Origin: an uncultured Prevotellaceae bacterium
GTDB lineage: Bacteria; Bacteroidota; Bacteroidia; Bacteroidales; Bacteroidaceae
Length of the DNA: 43,754 bases
Direction: 5' to 3'
Assembly: GCA_900314985.1 (NCBI GenBank)
Contig: OMXL01000018.1
Coordinates: 1-43,754 of the forward strand
Under the pieces are notes generated by a model. It had not been told where the DNA came from and made no database searches. It was given only the letters and a program-made list of their open reading frames with translations. Of this stretch, positions 1-8,749 are shown piece after piece; the first letter of the stretch is position 1, and every line of letters begins with the position of its first letter. A program made the translations under genes and the position numbers.

Positions 1-930
1 ATCTTGTGGATGTACATCTTCTTCATGTTCTCACGAGCGGGCTTCAGATACTGACGAGGATCGAAGTGGTCAGGATGCTCAGCGAGATACTGACGGATGG
101 CAGCAGTCATGGCAAGACGAGAGTCAGAGTCGATGTTGATCTTGCAGACAGCACTCTTAGATGCCTTGCGGAGCTGCTCCTCAGGAATACCTACAGCGTC
201 GGGCAGGTTACCACCGAACTTGTTGATCGTGTCAACCTCGTCCTGTGGAACGGAAGAAGAGCCGTGGAGCACGATGGGGAATCCAGGAAGCTTCTTCTCG
301 ATCTCAGCCAGCACGTCGAAAGCGAGTGGAGGAGGAACGAGCTTACCGGTCTTCGGGTCACGTGTGCACTGCTCGGGCTTGAACTTATAAGCACCATGAG
401 AAGTACCGATGGAGATAGCAAGAGAGTCGCAGCCTGTGCGAGTAGCGAAGTCGATAACCTCCTCAGGCTTGGTGTAGTGAGACTCCTCGGCAACAACCTC
501 ATCCTCAACACCAGCGAGGACACCGAGCTCACACTCTACGGTAACATCATACTTGTGTGCATACTCTACAACCTGACGGGAGATCTTGATGTTCTCCTCG
601 TAAGGCAGTGAAGAACCATCGTACATCACTGAAGAGAAGCCCATGTCGATACAGGTGCAGAACGATCTCAGGATGAGCGCAGCCCAGCTCCTTAGCGTAA
701 GCAACAGCACCCTCAGCCATATAGCGCAGGATGGTAGCGTTAGCATAGTTACGAGCACCCTTAGAAACCTGCATGATAACAGGTGACTTAGTCTCAACAG
801 CAGCCTGTACGATAGCCTGCATCTGCTCCATGGTGTTGAAGTTGAAAGCAGGGATAGCATAGCCACCAGCTACTGCTCTCTTAAACATCTCGCGAGTATT
901 CACGAGACCCAAATCCTTGTAATTTACCAT
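1..930 (-). pseudogene. fba: Class II fructose-bisphosphate aldolase, frameshifted by an internal deletion and cut by the window edge
   Basis: Class II aldolase cleaves fructose-1,6-bisphosphate in glycolysis, using a zinc ion. Translation from ATG at 930 gives a clear aldolase N-terminus (MVNYKDLGLVNTREMF, then IPAFNFN) as far as EIVLHL at residue 93. It then runs into 34 unrelated residues and a stop at 547. From about position 653 another minus-strand frame continues the family with no stop to base 1 (CIDMGFSSVMYDGSSLPYEE, later SHYTKPEEVIDF, ISIGTSHGAYKF, FPIVLHGSSSVPQDE, VCKINIDSDSRLAMTAAIRQ). What is missing between HL and CID is the 'DHGD...' segment, which carries the catalytic Asp and a zinc-binding His in this family. 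The frame change fits loss of 2 mod 3 bases, about 35 nt by comparison with family sequences I remember. Either the gene is dead or the assembly is wrong here. The C-terminal end lies outside the window. Confidence 0.85.
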
Positions 931-970
931 AATTGTATTTATTAAATAGTTAGAAAAATCTATTTGACCG

Positions 971-978
971 CAAAGTTA
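971..978 (-). promoter_or_regulatory. -7 promoter element of fba
   Basis: On the minus strand this reads TAACTTTG, matching the Bacteroidetes -7 consensus TAnnTTTG, about 40 nt before the fba ATG. I see no clear TTG at the -33 distance. Confidence 0.55.
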
Positions 979-1012
979 GCAATTATTTTTGGAAAACGAG
1001 AAAGAAAGAATA

Positions 1013-1070
1013 ACGGATTATGTAGAAATTTGCGGTTTTTTAAGTTTTCCGCATATTCTACGTAATCCGT
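1013..1070 (-). terminator. Long imperfect hairpin after aqpZ, probable terminator
   Basis: Left arm 1013-1035 and right arm 1049-1070 form a dyad of about 22 bp (ACGGATTA, GTAGAA and TGCGG blocks pair with CCGCA, TTCTAC and TAATCCGT) around a T-rich 13-nt loop. It begins about 32 nt downstream of the aqpZ stop and is followed on the minus strand by a T/C-rich run, as expected for an aqpZ terminator. The arms are longer than usual for a terminator, and the dyad ends just upstream of the fba promoter. Confidence 0.55.
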
Positions 1071-1101
1071 CAGTGGAAAATGCAAACTAAATGTTGCAAT
1101 A

Positions 1102-1779
1102 TTACTTTTCTGCAGGCTCTATCATCTTCCAAATGCAGGCAGCGAGGGCACCACCAACAAATGGGCCGACGATGAATATCCACAGGTTGAGCAGCGCCGA
1201 ACCACCCTGGAAGACGGCAGGAGCCAATGAACGTGCGGGATTCACAGAAGTACCTGTATAGCGGATGCAGACCAGATGGACCAGTACAAGGCTCAGACCG
1301 ATAGCCAGACCAGCGAAGTTGTTGGTAGCACCGTTGGTCTTAGCGGTAGCACCCAGCACAACGAGCACGAAGACGCAGGTAAAGATAATCTCTGCCAGCA
1401 GTCCACCCAGCATCGATACGTTAGCCTGCAGGTCGTTGGCACCCGTACCCTCCAATCCAGGAACATTAGTAGTCAGCACATACAGCAGGGCACTGCCAAT
1501 GAATGCACCGATACACTGGAAGACGATGTACATGGCACCCTCCTTGGCATCCATACGTCCGGCAATGATGCAACCCAGCGTGATAGCGGGATTGATGTGG
1601 CAACCAGAGATACCTCCAATGGTATAGGCCATCGCTACCACTGCCAAACCGAAGGCAAAGGCGGTACCTACCACTGCGGGGATGTTGTTAACAGGATCAC
1701 AACCCAGACTGACAGCCACGCCGCAGCCCATCAACACGAGCACCATAGTGCCCACCATTTCTGCTAAATACTTTTTCAT
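1102..1779 (-). CDS. aqpZ: Aquaporin Z, water channel
   Basis: A six-helix inner-membrane channel of the MIP family, about 225 aa, the normal AqpZ length. Both half-helix motifs are present: HINPAIT near residue 60 and SVNPARS near residue 180. The four selectivity-filter residues of AqpZ can be placed: Phe in AFAFGL, His in VLVHLV, Thr in GTSVNPARS, and the Arg of the second NPA motif. This favours a water-selective pore over a glycerol facilitator. The start chosen is ATG at 1779 (MKKYLAEMVG). A longer reading from a TTG at 1827 is unlikely because the promoter -7 element covers 1825-1832. It is monocistronic by appearance, with a hairpin behind it. The assignment to the aquaporin family is secure. 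Confidence 0.95.
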   Translation of the reverse strand: MKKYLAEMVGTMVLVLMGCGVAVSLGCDPVNNIPAVVGTAFAFGLAVVAMAYTIGGISGCHINPAITLGCIIAGRMDAKEGAMYIVFQCIGAFIGSALLYVLTTNVPGLEGTGANDLQANVSMLGGLLAEIIFTCVFVLVVLGATAKTNGATNNFAGLAIGLSLVLVHLVCIRYTGTSVNPARSLAPAVFQGGSALLNLWIFIVGPFVGGALAACIWKMIEPAEK

Positions 1780-1824
1780 TACGTTTATAGTTTTAGTGAT
1801 TAATAATGTGATATAATCTGGACG

Positions 1825-1855
1825 CAAAAATAGTGAAAATATCTGAACAATGCAA
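1825..1855 (-). promoter_or_regulatory. aqpZ promoter
   Basis: The minus strand reads TTG (1855-1853), a 20-nt spacer, then TATTTTTG (1832-1825), a full Bacteroidetes -33/-7 pair. Transcription would start near 1820, inside the longer possible reading frame, so it also fixes the aqpZ start at 1779. Confidence 0.7.
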
Positions 1856-1936
1856 GTTTTTTATCAAAAAAACATACTTTCCTGCTAATAGAAAGCTTTT
1901 TTCATAGCAACGTAACAAAGATACGAAAAAAAATAC

Positions 1937-1944
1937 TATCTTTG
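1937..1944 (+). promoter_or_regulatory. -7 promoter element of the YqiA-like gene
   Basis: TATCTTTG matches TAnnTTTG. It ends only 5 nt before the ATG at 1950, so the transcript would begin at or next to that ATG. No convincing -33 TTG is seen. Confidence 0.55.
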
Positions 1945-1949
1945 CACAC

Positions 1950-2930
1950 ATGATAGCAGACAATCCTTACGTCAAGCAATTTCCAGAATTGATGGCTGGC
2001 AAGACGGTCCTCTATTGTCATGGCTTTGCCAGCAGTGGACAGTCAGGAACGGTGGCACGACTCCGTGAAGTGATGCCACAGGCAAAGGTCATTGCCCCCG
2101 ACCTGCCCGTGCATCCTGCCGAGGCCATTGCCCTGCTGCGAGACATCTGCGAGCAGGAACATCCAGACCTGATTATCGGTACGTCGATGGGTGGCATGTA
2201 TGCTGAACAGCTCTATGGCCACGACCGCATCTGCGTAAATGCTGCCTTGGAGATGGGCGAGACGATGAAGGCACACGGCATGACGGGTACCCAGCAGTTC
2301 CAGAATCCTCGACAGGATGGTGTACAGGAATTCTATGTCGACAAGGCGTTGGTCAAGGAATACAAGGACCAGTCGGAACAGCGTTTCAGTGGTGTTACCG
2401 ACGATGAGTTGTGCCGCGTCTATGGTCTTTTTGGCGACCAAGACACGACGGTAGACACCTACGACCTGTTTCGTAGCGTCTATCCGCAGGCTATTCATTT
2501 TCATGGAGAGCACCGCATGAACGACCAGTCGTTTATGCACTCAGTAGTACCCGTCATTCGCTGGATTGACGATCGTCAGGAGCATCGTGAACGTCCTATC
2601 ATATATATAGGTATAGAGAGCCTCATGAACAGAGAGCAGCTACCAGCCTCATCAGCACAGAAAGCCATCCGTCAGCTGATTGAGCACTATCAGGTGTACT
2701 TCGTTGCTGAGAATGAAGCCACTGCCCTCCCCTGGCTGGAAGAATATATCGGTGTGCCTGCCTGGCATCATACTGTTATCACCTGGCGTCGCGACCTGCT
2801 CTATGGCGACTACCTGATTAGCAAGCAGAAAGAGGCTGACACCATGGCCACACTGCTGGAATTCGGTAGCGACACCTTTAAGACGTGGGAAGACCTTATT
2901 GAGTACTTCTCTCATCTGGGTGGGCAATAA
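1950..2930 (+). CDS. YqiA/YcfP-like alpha/beta-hydrolase with a C-terminal 5'-nucleotidase-like segment
   Basis: Residues about 17-210 are a compact esterase of the YqiA/YcfP type. The oxyanion strand and turn are LYCHGFASSG, the nucleophile elbow is GTSMGG, the acid is in FGDQDTTVD and the catalytic His in HGEHRMND. The last 110 residues (from IIYIGIESL onward) are extra for this family. Their end (TWRRDLLYGDYLI, then FGSDTFKTWEDLIEYF) resembles the tail of 5'(3')-deoxyribonucleotidases of the NT5C type, but the usual N-terminal DxDxT motif is absent, so that part is probably not catalytic alone. The start is uncertain: ATG 1950 would be nearly leaderless, while ATG 1992 (MAGKTVLYCHGF) would leave a leader of about 43 nt and still include the whole esterase core. 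The substrate is unknown. Confidence 0.75.
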   Translation: MIADNPYVKQFPELMAGKTVLYCHGFASSGQSGTVARLREVMPQAKVIAPDLPVHPAEAIALLRDICEQEHPDLIIGTSMGGMYAEQLYGHDRICVNAALEMGETMKAHGMTGTQQFQNPRQDGVQEFYVDKALVKEYKDQSEQRFSGVTDDELCRVYGLFGDQDTTVDTYDLFRSVYPQAIHFHGEHRMNDQSFMHSVVPVIRWIDDRQEHRERPIIYIGIESLMNREQLPASSAQKAIRQLIEHYQVYFVAENEATALPWLEEYIGVPAWHHTVITWRRDLLYGDYLISKQKEADTMATLLEFGSDTFKTWEDLIEYFSHLGGQ

Positions 2931-2987
2931 CAAACAGACAAATAAACAACATCACAATAGTAAGAACTTAAAACCAGAGAGAGAGCA

Positions 2988-4127
2988 ATGAAAAAGATGA
3001 TCTTTTCATGGGCACTAATGGCTGTGACCGCACTAGTAATGACAGCATGTGCCACCAAGAGTGAGACTAACGACGTTAACAATTTCCGCATCAAGCGTGG
3101 TACTAACTTGAGCCACTGGCTGTCGCAGAACAATGAAGACCGTGGTGAGGCCCGTCGCCTGCACATCCAGGAAGACGACTTCGCACGTCTGGATTCGCTG
3201 GGCTTCGACTTCGTACGCATCCCTATCGACGAGGTACAGTTCTGGGACGAGGAAGGCAACAAACTTCCTGAGGCCTGGGACCTGCTGACCTTTGCACTTG
3301 ACCAGTGTGGCAAGCACCACCTGCGCGCCATCGTCGACCTGCACATCATCCGTTCACACTATTTCAATGCCGTGAATGAGGGACAAGCCGATGCCAATAC
3401 GCTGTTCACTTCTGATGAGTCTCAGCAGCAGCTCATCGACATGTGGTACCAGCTGTCTGACGTACTGAAGGGCTATAGCAACGACTCTGTGGCTTATGAG
3501 TTCATGAACGAGCCTGTTGCCGACGACCACGAGCAGTGGAATCAGCTGATTGTCAAGGTTCATAAGGCACTGCGCGAGCGTGAGCCACAGCGCACCCTCG
3601 TTATCGGTTCTAATCTGTGGCAGGGCTACGAGACCATGAAGTATCTGAAGGTACCTGAAGGTGACAAAAATATCATCCTCTCGTTCCACTACTATAATCC
3701 TATGATTCTGACCCACTATGGTGCTTGGTGGACACCTATCGGCAAGTATACTGGCAAGGTAAACTATCCTGGCGTGCTGGTGTCGAAGGAAGACTATGAG
3801 GCTGCCTCTGACTCTGTCAAGGCACTGATTGACGAGAACCATTACACCACTCAGGTATGGGATATCAACAAGATTCGCGAAGACTTCAAGGACGCCATCG
3901 AGGTTGCTAAGAAGTACGACCTGCAGCTGTTCTGCGGTGAGTGGGGTGTCTATGAGCCTGTTGACCGTGAGCTGGCCTACAAGTGGACCAAGGATATGCT
4001 GACCGTGTTCAAGGAGAACAACATTGCTTGGACTACTTGGTGCTATGATGCCGACTTCGGTTTCTGGGATCAGAAAAAGCACGAATTCAAGGACAAGGGC
4101 CTCGTTGACCTGTTGACAGAGAAATAA
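2988..4127 (+). CDS. Glycoside hydrolase family 5 endoglucanase-like lipoprotein
   Basis: A 379-aa secreted glycanase. The N-terminus is a lipoprotein signal peptide with lipobox LVMTAC (Cys near residue 21). The rest is a GH5 TIM barrel: RGTNLSHWL opens it, FVRIPIDE follows, the acid/base Glu is in YEFMNEPV, SFHYYNP is in the usual place, and the nucleophile Glu is in LFCGEWGVY. GH5 enzymes of this kind usually cut beta-1,4-glucan, but the family also includes mannanases and others, so the substrate is inferred from the neighbour. A cellobiose phosphorylase follows 60 nt downstream with no promoter between. The purine-rich stretch just before the ATG (gagagagagca) may act as the ribosome binding site. 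Confidence 0.88.
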   Translation: MKKMIFSWALMAVTALVMTACATKSETNDVNNFRIKRGTNLSHWLSQNNEDRGEARRLHIQEDDFARLDSLGFDFVRIPIDEVQFWDEEGNKLPEAWDLLTFALDQCGKHHLRAIVDLHIIRSHYFNAVNEGQADANTLFTSDESQQQLIDMWYQLSDVLKGYSNDSVAYEFMNEPVADDHEQWNQLIVKVHKALREREPQRTLVIGSNLWQGYETMKYLKVPEGDKNIILSFHYYNPMILTHYGAWWTPIGKYTGKVNYPGVLVSKEDYEAASDSVKALIDENHYTTQVWDINKIREDFKDAIEVAKKYDLQLFCGEWGVYEPVDRELAYKWTKDMLTVFKENNIAWTTWCYDADFGFWDQKKHEFKDKGLVDLLTEK

Positions 4128-4187
4128 CTCGAAGCTTCGAAACATCGAAATATCGAAATATCGACAAAACAAAAAACAACAATAACT

Positions 4188-6677
4188 ATGAAGACATTCG
4201 GACATTTTGACGACCAACATCGCGAGTACGTCATCACTGACCCCGCTACTCCGTTCCCTTGGATCAACTACCTAGGTAATGAGGACTTCTTTGGCCTCAT
4301 CTCCAATACCGCTGGTGGTTACGACTTCTATAAAGACGCTAAGTTCCGCCGCATCACACGTTATCGCTACAACGGTGTGCCTATGGATGCAGGAGGTCGA
4401 TACTTCTACATCAAGGACGGTGAGACAGTATGGAATCCTGGTTGGAAACCCTGCAAAACTGCCCTGGACAGCTATGAGTGCCGTCATGGCATGAACTACA
4501 CCCGCATCACGGGTAGCAAGAACGGTGTGGAGGCTTCTGTGCTCTTCTTCGTACCACTGCACACTTGGGCAGAAGTGCAGAAGCTGACGCTAAAGAACAC
4601 CTCTAAGGAGGTGAAGACGCTGAAACTGTTCTCGTTTACTGAGTGGTGTCTGTGGAATGCCGCTACGGACATGGAGAACTTCCAGCGTAACTGGTCTACT
4701 GGTGAGGTGGAGATAGAGAACGGTTCTACCATCTACCACAAGACGGAATATAAGGAGCGCCGCAACCACTATGCCTACTATGCCCTGACCAATGCCAAGG
4801 CTGACGGCTATGACACCGACCGCGAGACATTCATCGGCCTGTATAATGACTTCTCTAATCCTCAGTGTGTCGTGGCTGGCAAGCCCGCCAACTCACTGGC
4901 TCATGGTTGGAGCCCCATTGCCTCTCATTATATAGAGGTAACGCTGCAACCCGGCGAGCAGAAGGACTTCATCTTCGTGCTGGGCTATGTAGAGAATGAG
5001 CAGGAGGAGAAGTTTAGCCAAGAAGATATTGCCCGCAAGCAGCGTGGTGAGCTCATCTCATCACAAAATTCTGACGTGACACTGGTCAATAAGAAGAAGG
5101 CCCATGCTGTCATCGAGCGCTTTGCTACTGTGGAGGCTGTGGATGCTGCCTTTGCCGAGCTGCGCCAGTTGTGGGACGAGCTGCTGTCGAAGTTCACCGT
5201 GAAGAGCGACGACGAGCGCATGAACCGTATGGTCAACATATGGAACCAGTACCAGTGTATGATTACCTTCTGCTTCTCTCGTTCAGCATCGTTCTTCGAG
5301 AGTGGTGTAGGCCGTGGCATGGGATTCCGCGACTCCAATCAGGACCTTGTGGGCTTTGTTCACCAGATTCCAAGTCGTGCGCGTCAGCGCATCATCGATA
5401 TTGCCTCTACACAGTTCCCCGACGGTGGCTGTTACCACCAGTACCAGCCACTCACCAAGCGTGGCAACAACGACATTGGTGGCGGTTTCAACGATGACCC
5501 CTGCTGGCTTATCTTCGGTACAGTGGCATATATCAAGGAGACGGGCGACTTCTCTATCCTTGACGAGCAAGTACCCTGGGACAACCAGCCTGGTAGTGAG
5601 GTATCGCTCTTCGAACACCTGCGCATATCCTTCAACCATGTGGTAGAGAACCTCGGTCCTCACATGTTGCCACTCATCGGTCGTGCCGACTGGAACGACT
5701 GTCTGAACCTGAACTGCTTCTCTTGGGATCCCAACGAGAGTTTCCAGACTACGGAGAACAACAGCGTGGGCAGCAAGGCTGAGTCGCTGATGATTGCCGG
5801 TCTCTTCGTACTGACAGGTAAGCAGTATGTGGAGCTTTGCGAGAAAATGGCCAAGCACGAGGAGGCACAGCGCGCCCAGAAGTGCATCGACGCTATGGTT
5901 GAAGCTGTGAAGAAGCATGGATGGGATGGCGAATGGTATCTGCGTGCCTACGACTTCTACGGCAACAAGATTGGTTCTAAGGAGTGTGAAGAGGGTAAGA
6001 TATTCATCGAGTCACAGGGTTTCTGTACCATGGCAGCTATCGGACAGGAAGAGGGAATGGTCGATAAGGCTCTTGACAGCTGTAAGAAATACCTCGACTG
6101 CGAACATGGTATGGTGCTGAACAATCCTGCCTTTACCCGCTACTATGTGGAGATGGGTGAGATTTCCAGCTACCCCGCAGGCTACAAGGAGAATGCCGGT
6201 ATCTTCTGTCATAACAACCCCTGGGTCATCATCGGCGAGACGGTAGCCCGTCGCGGCAACGACGCGTGGGACCACTACACCAAGATTTGTCCCGCATGGA
6301 TCAAGGACCAGCAGCTGCATAAGGTTGAGCCTTATGTCTACTGTCAGATGGTGGCTGGTAAGGATGCCGCTAAAACTGGTGAGGGCAAGAACTCATGGCT
6401 GACAGGTACGGCAGCGTGGAACTGGATTACCATCACGCAGTATATTCTGGGTATCAAACCTACCTATGACGGTATCGAGATTGACCCTTGCATTCCATCT
6501 ACACTCAAGGAGTATACGGTACACCGCGTGCTGCGCGATGCAGAGTTTGACATCACGGTGAAGAACCCCAACGGCAAGGAGAGCGGCATCAGCCAGATTA
6601 CGCTCGATGGTGCTGCCATCGAAGGCAACATCATCAAGGCCACTCCAGGCAAACATACGGTTGAGGTCATCATGTAA
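4188..6677 (+). CDS. Cellobiose phosphorylase (GH94)
   Basis: An 829-aa cytoplasmic enzyme of the size of known cellobiose phosphorylases. It splits cellobiose with phosphate to glucose and glucose-1-phosphate, saving ATP. The N-terminal beta-sandwich starts [17 protein letters not shown] and contains [16 protein letters not shown]. The (alpha/alpha)6 catalytic domain has [13 protein letters not shown], a [20 protein letters not shown]-like stretch, and the catalytic Asp in [13 protein letters not shown]. The end has the sugar-binding TGTAAWNW motif. No signal peptide is present, as expected. The spacer to the GH5 gene carries an 8-nt direct repeat (ATCGAAAT twice, then ATCGA). With the GH5 enzyme it forms a short cello-oligosaccharide pathway, and no transporter is encoded beside it. 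Confidence 0.95.
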   Translation: MKTFGHFDDQHREYVITDPATPFPWINYLGNEDFFGLISNTAGGYDFYKDAKFRRITRYRYNGVPMDAGGRYFYIKDGETVWNPGWKPCKTALDSYECRHGMNYTRITGSKNGVEASVLFFVPLHTWAEVQKLTLKNTSKEVKTLKLFSFTEWCLWNAATDMENFQRNWSTGEVEIENGSTIYHKTEYKERRNHYAYYALTNAKADGYDTDRETFIGLYNDFSNPQCVVAGKPANSLAHGWSPIASHYIEVTLQPGEQKDFIFVLGYVENEQEEKFSQEDIARKQRGELISSQNSDVTLVNKKKAHAVIERFATVEAVDAAFAELRQLWDELLSKFTVKSDDERMNRMVNIWNQYQCMITFCFSRSASFFESGVGRGMGFRDSNQDLVGFVHQIPSRARQRIIDIASTQFPDGGCYHQYQPLTKRGNNDIGGGFNDDPCWLIFGTVAYIKETGDFSILDEQVPWDNQPGSEVSLFEHLRISFNHVVENLGPHMLPLIGRADWNDCLNLNCFSWDPNESFQTTENNSVGSKAESLMIAGLFVLTGKQYVELCEKMAKHEEAQRAQKCIDAMVEAVKKHGWDGEWYLRAYDFYGNKIGSKECEEGKIFIESQGFCTMAAIGQEEGMVDKALDSCKKYLDCEHGMVLNNPAFTRYYVEMGEISSYPAGYKENAGIFCHNNPWVIIGETVARRGNDAWDHYTKICPAWIKDQQLHKVEPYVYCQMVAGKDAAKTGEGKNSWLTGTAAWNWITITQYILGIKPTYDGIEIDPCIPSTLKEYTVHRVLRDAEFDITVKNPNGKESGISQITLDGAAIEGNIIKATPGKHTVEVIM

Positions 6678-6699
6678 GATACACTCTTTCTATCATCAT

Positions 6700-6737
6700 A
6701 AGGGGATATGTCAGTAGGCATACCCCCTTTTCTTATA
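6700..6737 (+). terminator. Terminator after the GH94 gene
   Basis: AAGGGGATATG (6700-6710) pairs with CATACCCCCTT (6719-6729) with one mismatch around an 8-nt loop, followed by a T-rich run. It lies 22 nt past the stop codon. Confidence 0.75.
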
Positions 6738-6773
6738 TATATAAGTCCACCATTTATTTTTTTACCTTTTTTC

Positions 6774-6804
6774 TTGGTCAATGGAGAAATTTTGTTTATC
6801 TTTG
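6774..6804 (+). promoter_or_regulatory. Promoter of the PAP2 gene
   Basis: TTG at 6774-6776, a 20-nt spacer and TATCTTTG at 6797-6804. The leader to the ATG is about 25 nt. Confidence 0.75.
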
Positions 6805-6833
6805 CATCAAGATGTTAAACTAACCTAATTTAT

Positions 6834-8672
6834 ATGATTAAGATTCAAAAACTAGGTCTTATAGCAGCGCTGATGTTTTGCTATGGCGCAACGGAGGTGA
6901 AAGCTACAGAGACAGTGACAGAGGATTGCTACAAGTTGGAAGTGCCAGAGATGAAACCTGAGTTAACAACGACTCCCGAACTGACATTTGAGACCAAAGT
7001 AGCTCCAGAGCCTAACATGGGGTTAAAGTGGAAACCTGACATTGATTTCTTCAAGTCAAAGACCAACAAAGGGGTGAAGGCTTACAAGTTCATGGACGAC
7101 ATGACGTTCGTGGGTGTTCCCCTGTTCTTGGCAGGTATCGCTATCAAGGGCGACAAGGCTAACTTCCGTCAGAACTACAACAACACCCATGCGAACACCC
7201 GTCTGATCACCAACTTTAAGACAGGCATCGACGACTACACGCAGTTCTTCGGTCCCGCGATGACGGTAGGTCTGAAACTGGGTGGTGTCGAGGGACGTAG
7301 CGACTGGCCCCGACTGCTGGCAAGCGCTGGTATGTCGTATGCTATCATGGCTGCCTTTGTCAATGGTATTAAGTACACTGCCAGCGAGATGCGTCCTGAC
7401 GGATCGACTGCCAACTCATGGCCTTCTGGTCACACTGCCACCTCGTTCGTGGGTGCCACCATCCTGCACAAGGAGTATGGTCTGACACGCTCACCATGGT
7501 ATTCAGTGGCTGGCTATAGCGTGGCTACTGCTACTGGTGTGATGCGTATTCTGAACAACCGTCACTGGATCAGTGATGTGCTGTCAGGTGCCGGTATCGG
7601 TATCCTTTCTACCGAGTTAGGCTATGCTCTCTGTGATTTGATGTTCAAAGAAAAAGGACTGCTCCGCAATGATGCAGAAAGCTTCAACGAGAATCCCTCG
7701 TTCTTCAGTATCGGCATGGGCTTAGGCTGGGGCTTGAAAGGTCTTGAATTCGACGTTAACGACCTTGTCTATGCGGAAGATGCGGAAGACGAGGATGTCA
7801 TCAATCCATTTAGCGTTGATTTCCATACCTCTTCTGTGGTCGATGCAGAAGGTGCCTACTTCTTTAACAAATATATAGGTGTAGGCGGACGACTGCGTGT
7901 TCGCGCAATGACTGCAAAGTCATGGAGTGACTTTGTGGGACTTGCACAAAATGACCGTAAAAGAATCAGTGGAGAGGTTTTGGAGGTCATCGACAAATAC
8001 TCCCTGATACCAACGGAGGATATCCAGAAAGAAATGACCACGATGTGTACTGATGAGGAATATAGCGTGGAAAGTGACCACCTTACTGAGTTCTCGGCTA
8101 GTGTAGGTCTGTATTTCAATATACCTTTAGGTAAGAGGTTCGCTTTGGGCAGCAAACTGCTTATTGGTCGCACCATGACACAAGAGCTGGATATCAACGC
8201 ACATTATAAAGGAGACATTAAGAAGGCAGCATACCTGCTGACCATGACCGATGGATTGCCTTCATCGAATGGTTTTCAGGTGATTATCCCTACCAGTGAT
8301 GGTAACATGACAGTCCCTGTAGAAGATGGGGCCATGCTATTTGTTGACCAATTTAAGTCGACTGGTAATTCTTATGATCAGGAGTGGGACTACCTGACGA
8401 TGGGCGGAAATAATTCTACCAATTACGGTACCGGACTGTCGCTTACCTACAAATACAAGTCGAACTTCTCGTGGAGAGTGTATGTTGATTATGACTTTTC
8501 TCACAAGGAGTTTACGCTTACTTATGATCCCTACCGTTTCATGAAGTTGTCAACACCGAATCTGGAGTCTATCTATCATATAGCCGGTACAGATCTTGAG
8601 CCCTATCAGTTCAAGAAGAAGAAAGATGTACACTATTTCACCATCGGTGGTTCCTTCATGGTTAACTTCTAA
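6834..8672 (+). CDS. PAP2-family phosphatase with a C-terminal beta-rich, possibly outer-membrane domain
   Basis: A 612-aa envelope protein with a signal peptide (cleavage likely near ATEVKA). Residues about 75-275 hold all three PAP2 motifs: KYTASEMRP (motif 1), WPSGHTATSF (motif 2), and NNRHWISDVLSG (motif 3, with Arg, His and Asp). PAP2 enzymes remove phosphate from lipids such as phosphatidate, undecaprenyl pyrophosphate or lipid A. The remaining 330 residues have alternating beta-strand patterns (for example FNIPLGKRFALGSKLLIG, SLTYKYKSNFSWRVYVDYDF) and the protein ends in Phe after YFTIGGSFMVNF, the kind of last strand seen in outer-membrane barrels. The substrate is not predictable. 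Own promoter and shared terminator suggest a single-gene unit. Confidence 0.82.
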   Translation: MIKIQKLGLIAALMFCYGATEVKATETVTEDCYKLEVPEMKPELTTTPELTFETKVAPEPNMGLKWKPDIDFFKSKTNKGVKAYKFMDDMTFVGVPLFLAGIAIKGDKANFRQNYNNTHANTRLITNFKTGIDDYTQFFGPAMTVGLKLGGVEGRSDWPRLLASAGMSYAIMAAFVNGIKYTASEMRPDGSTANSWPSGHTATSFVGATILHKEYGLTRSPWYSVAGYSVATATGVMRILNNRHWISDVLSGAGIGILSTELGYALCDLMFKEKGLLRNDAESFNENPSFFSIGMGLGWGLKGLEFDVNDLVYAEDAEDEDVINPFSVDFHTSSVVDAEGAYFFNKYIGVGGRLRVRAMTAKSWSDFVGLAQNDRKRISGEVLEVIDKYSLIPTEDIQKEMTTMCTDEEYSVESDHLTEFSASVGLYFNIPLGKRFALGSKLLIGRTMTQELDINAHYKGDIKKAAYLLTMTDGLPSSNGFQVIIPTSDGNMTVPVEDGAMLFVDQFKSTGNSYDQEWDYLTMGGNNSTNYGTGLSLTYKYKSNFSWRVYVDYDFSHKEFTLTYDPYRFMKLSTPNLESIYHIAGTDLEPYQFKKKKDVHYFTIGGSFMVNF

Positions 8673-8693
8673 AAAAGAACAGATACAAACAAT

Positions 8694-8728
8694 AAAAAGG
8701 CGGGCTTCGCAATGAAGTCCGCCTTTTG
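8694..8728. terminator. Bidirectional terminator between the PAP2 gene and pnp
   Basis: A 14-bp stem with one G-T wobble, 8695-8708 (AAAAGGCGGGCTTC) against 8714-8727 (GAAGTCCGCCTTTT), with a 5-nt loop and A/T runs on both sides. It lies between the convergent PAP2 and pnp genes and can serve both. Confidence 0.85.
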
Positions 8729-8749
8729 TTATGATAAATCTTCTACTGA

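Noticed and set aside
6-611. A 201-aa plus-strand ORF over the aldolase gene
   Set aside because: Shadow of fba on the opposite strand. The minus-strand frame carries the recognisable aldolase motifs.
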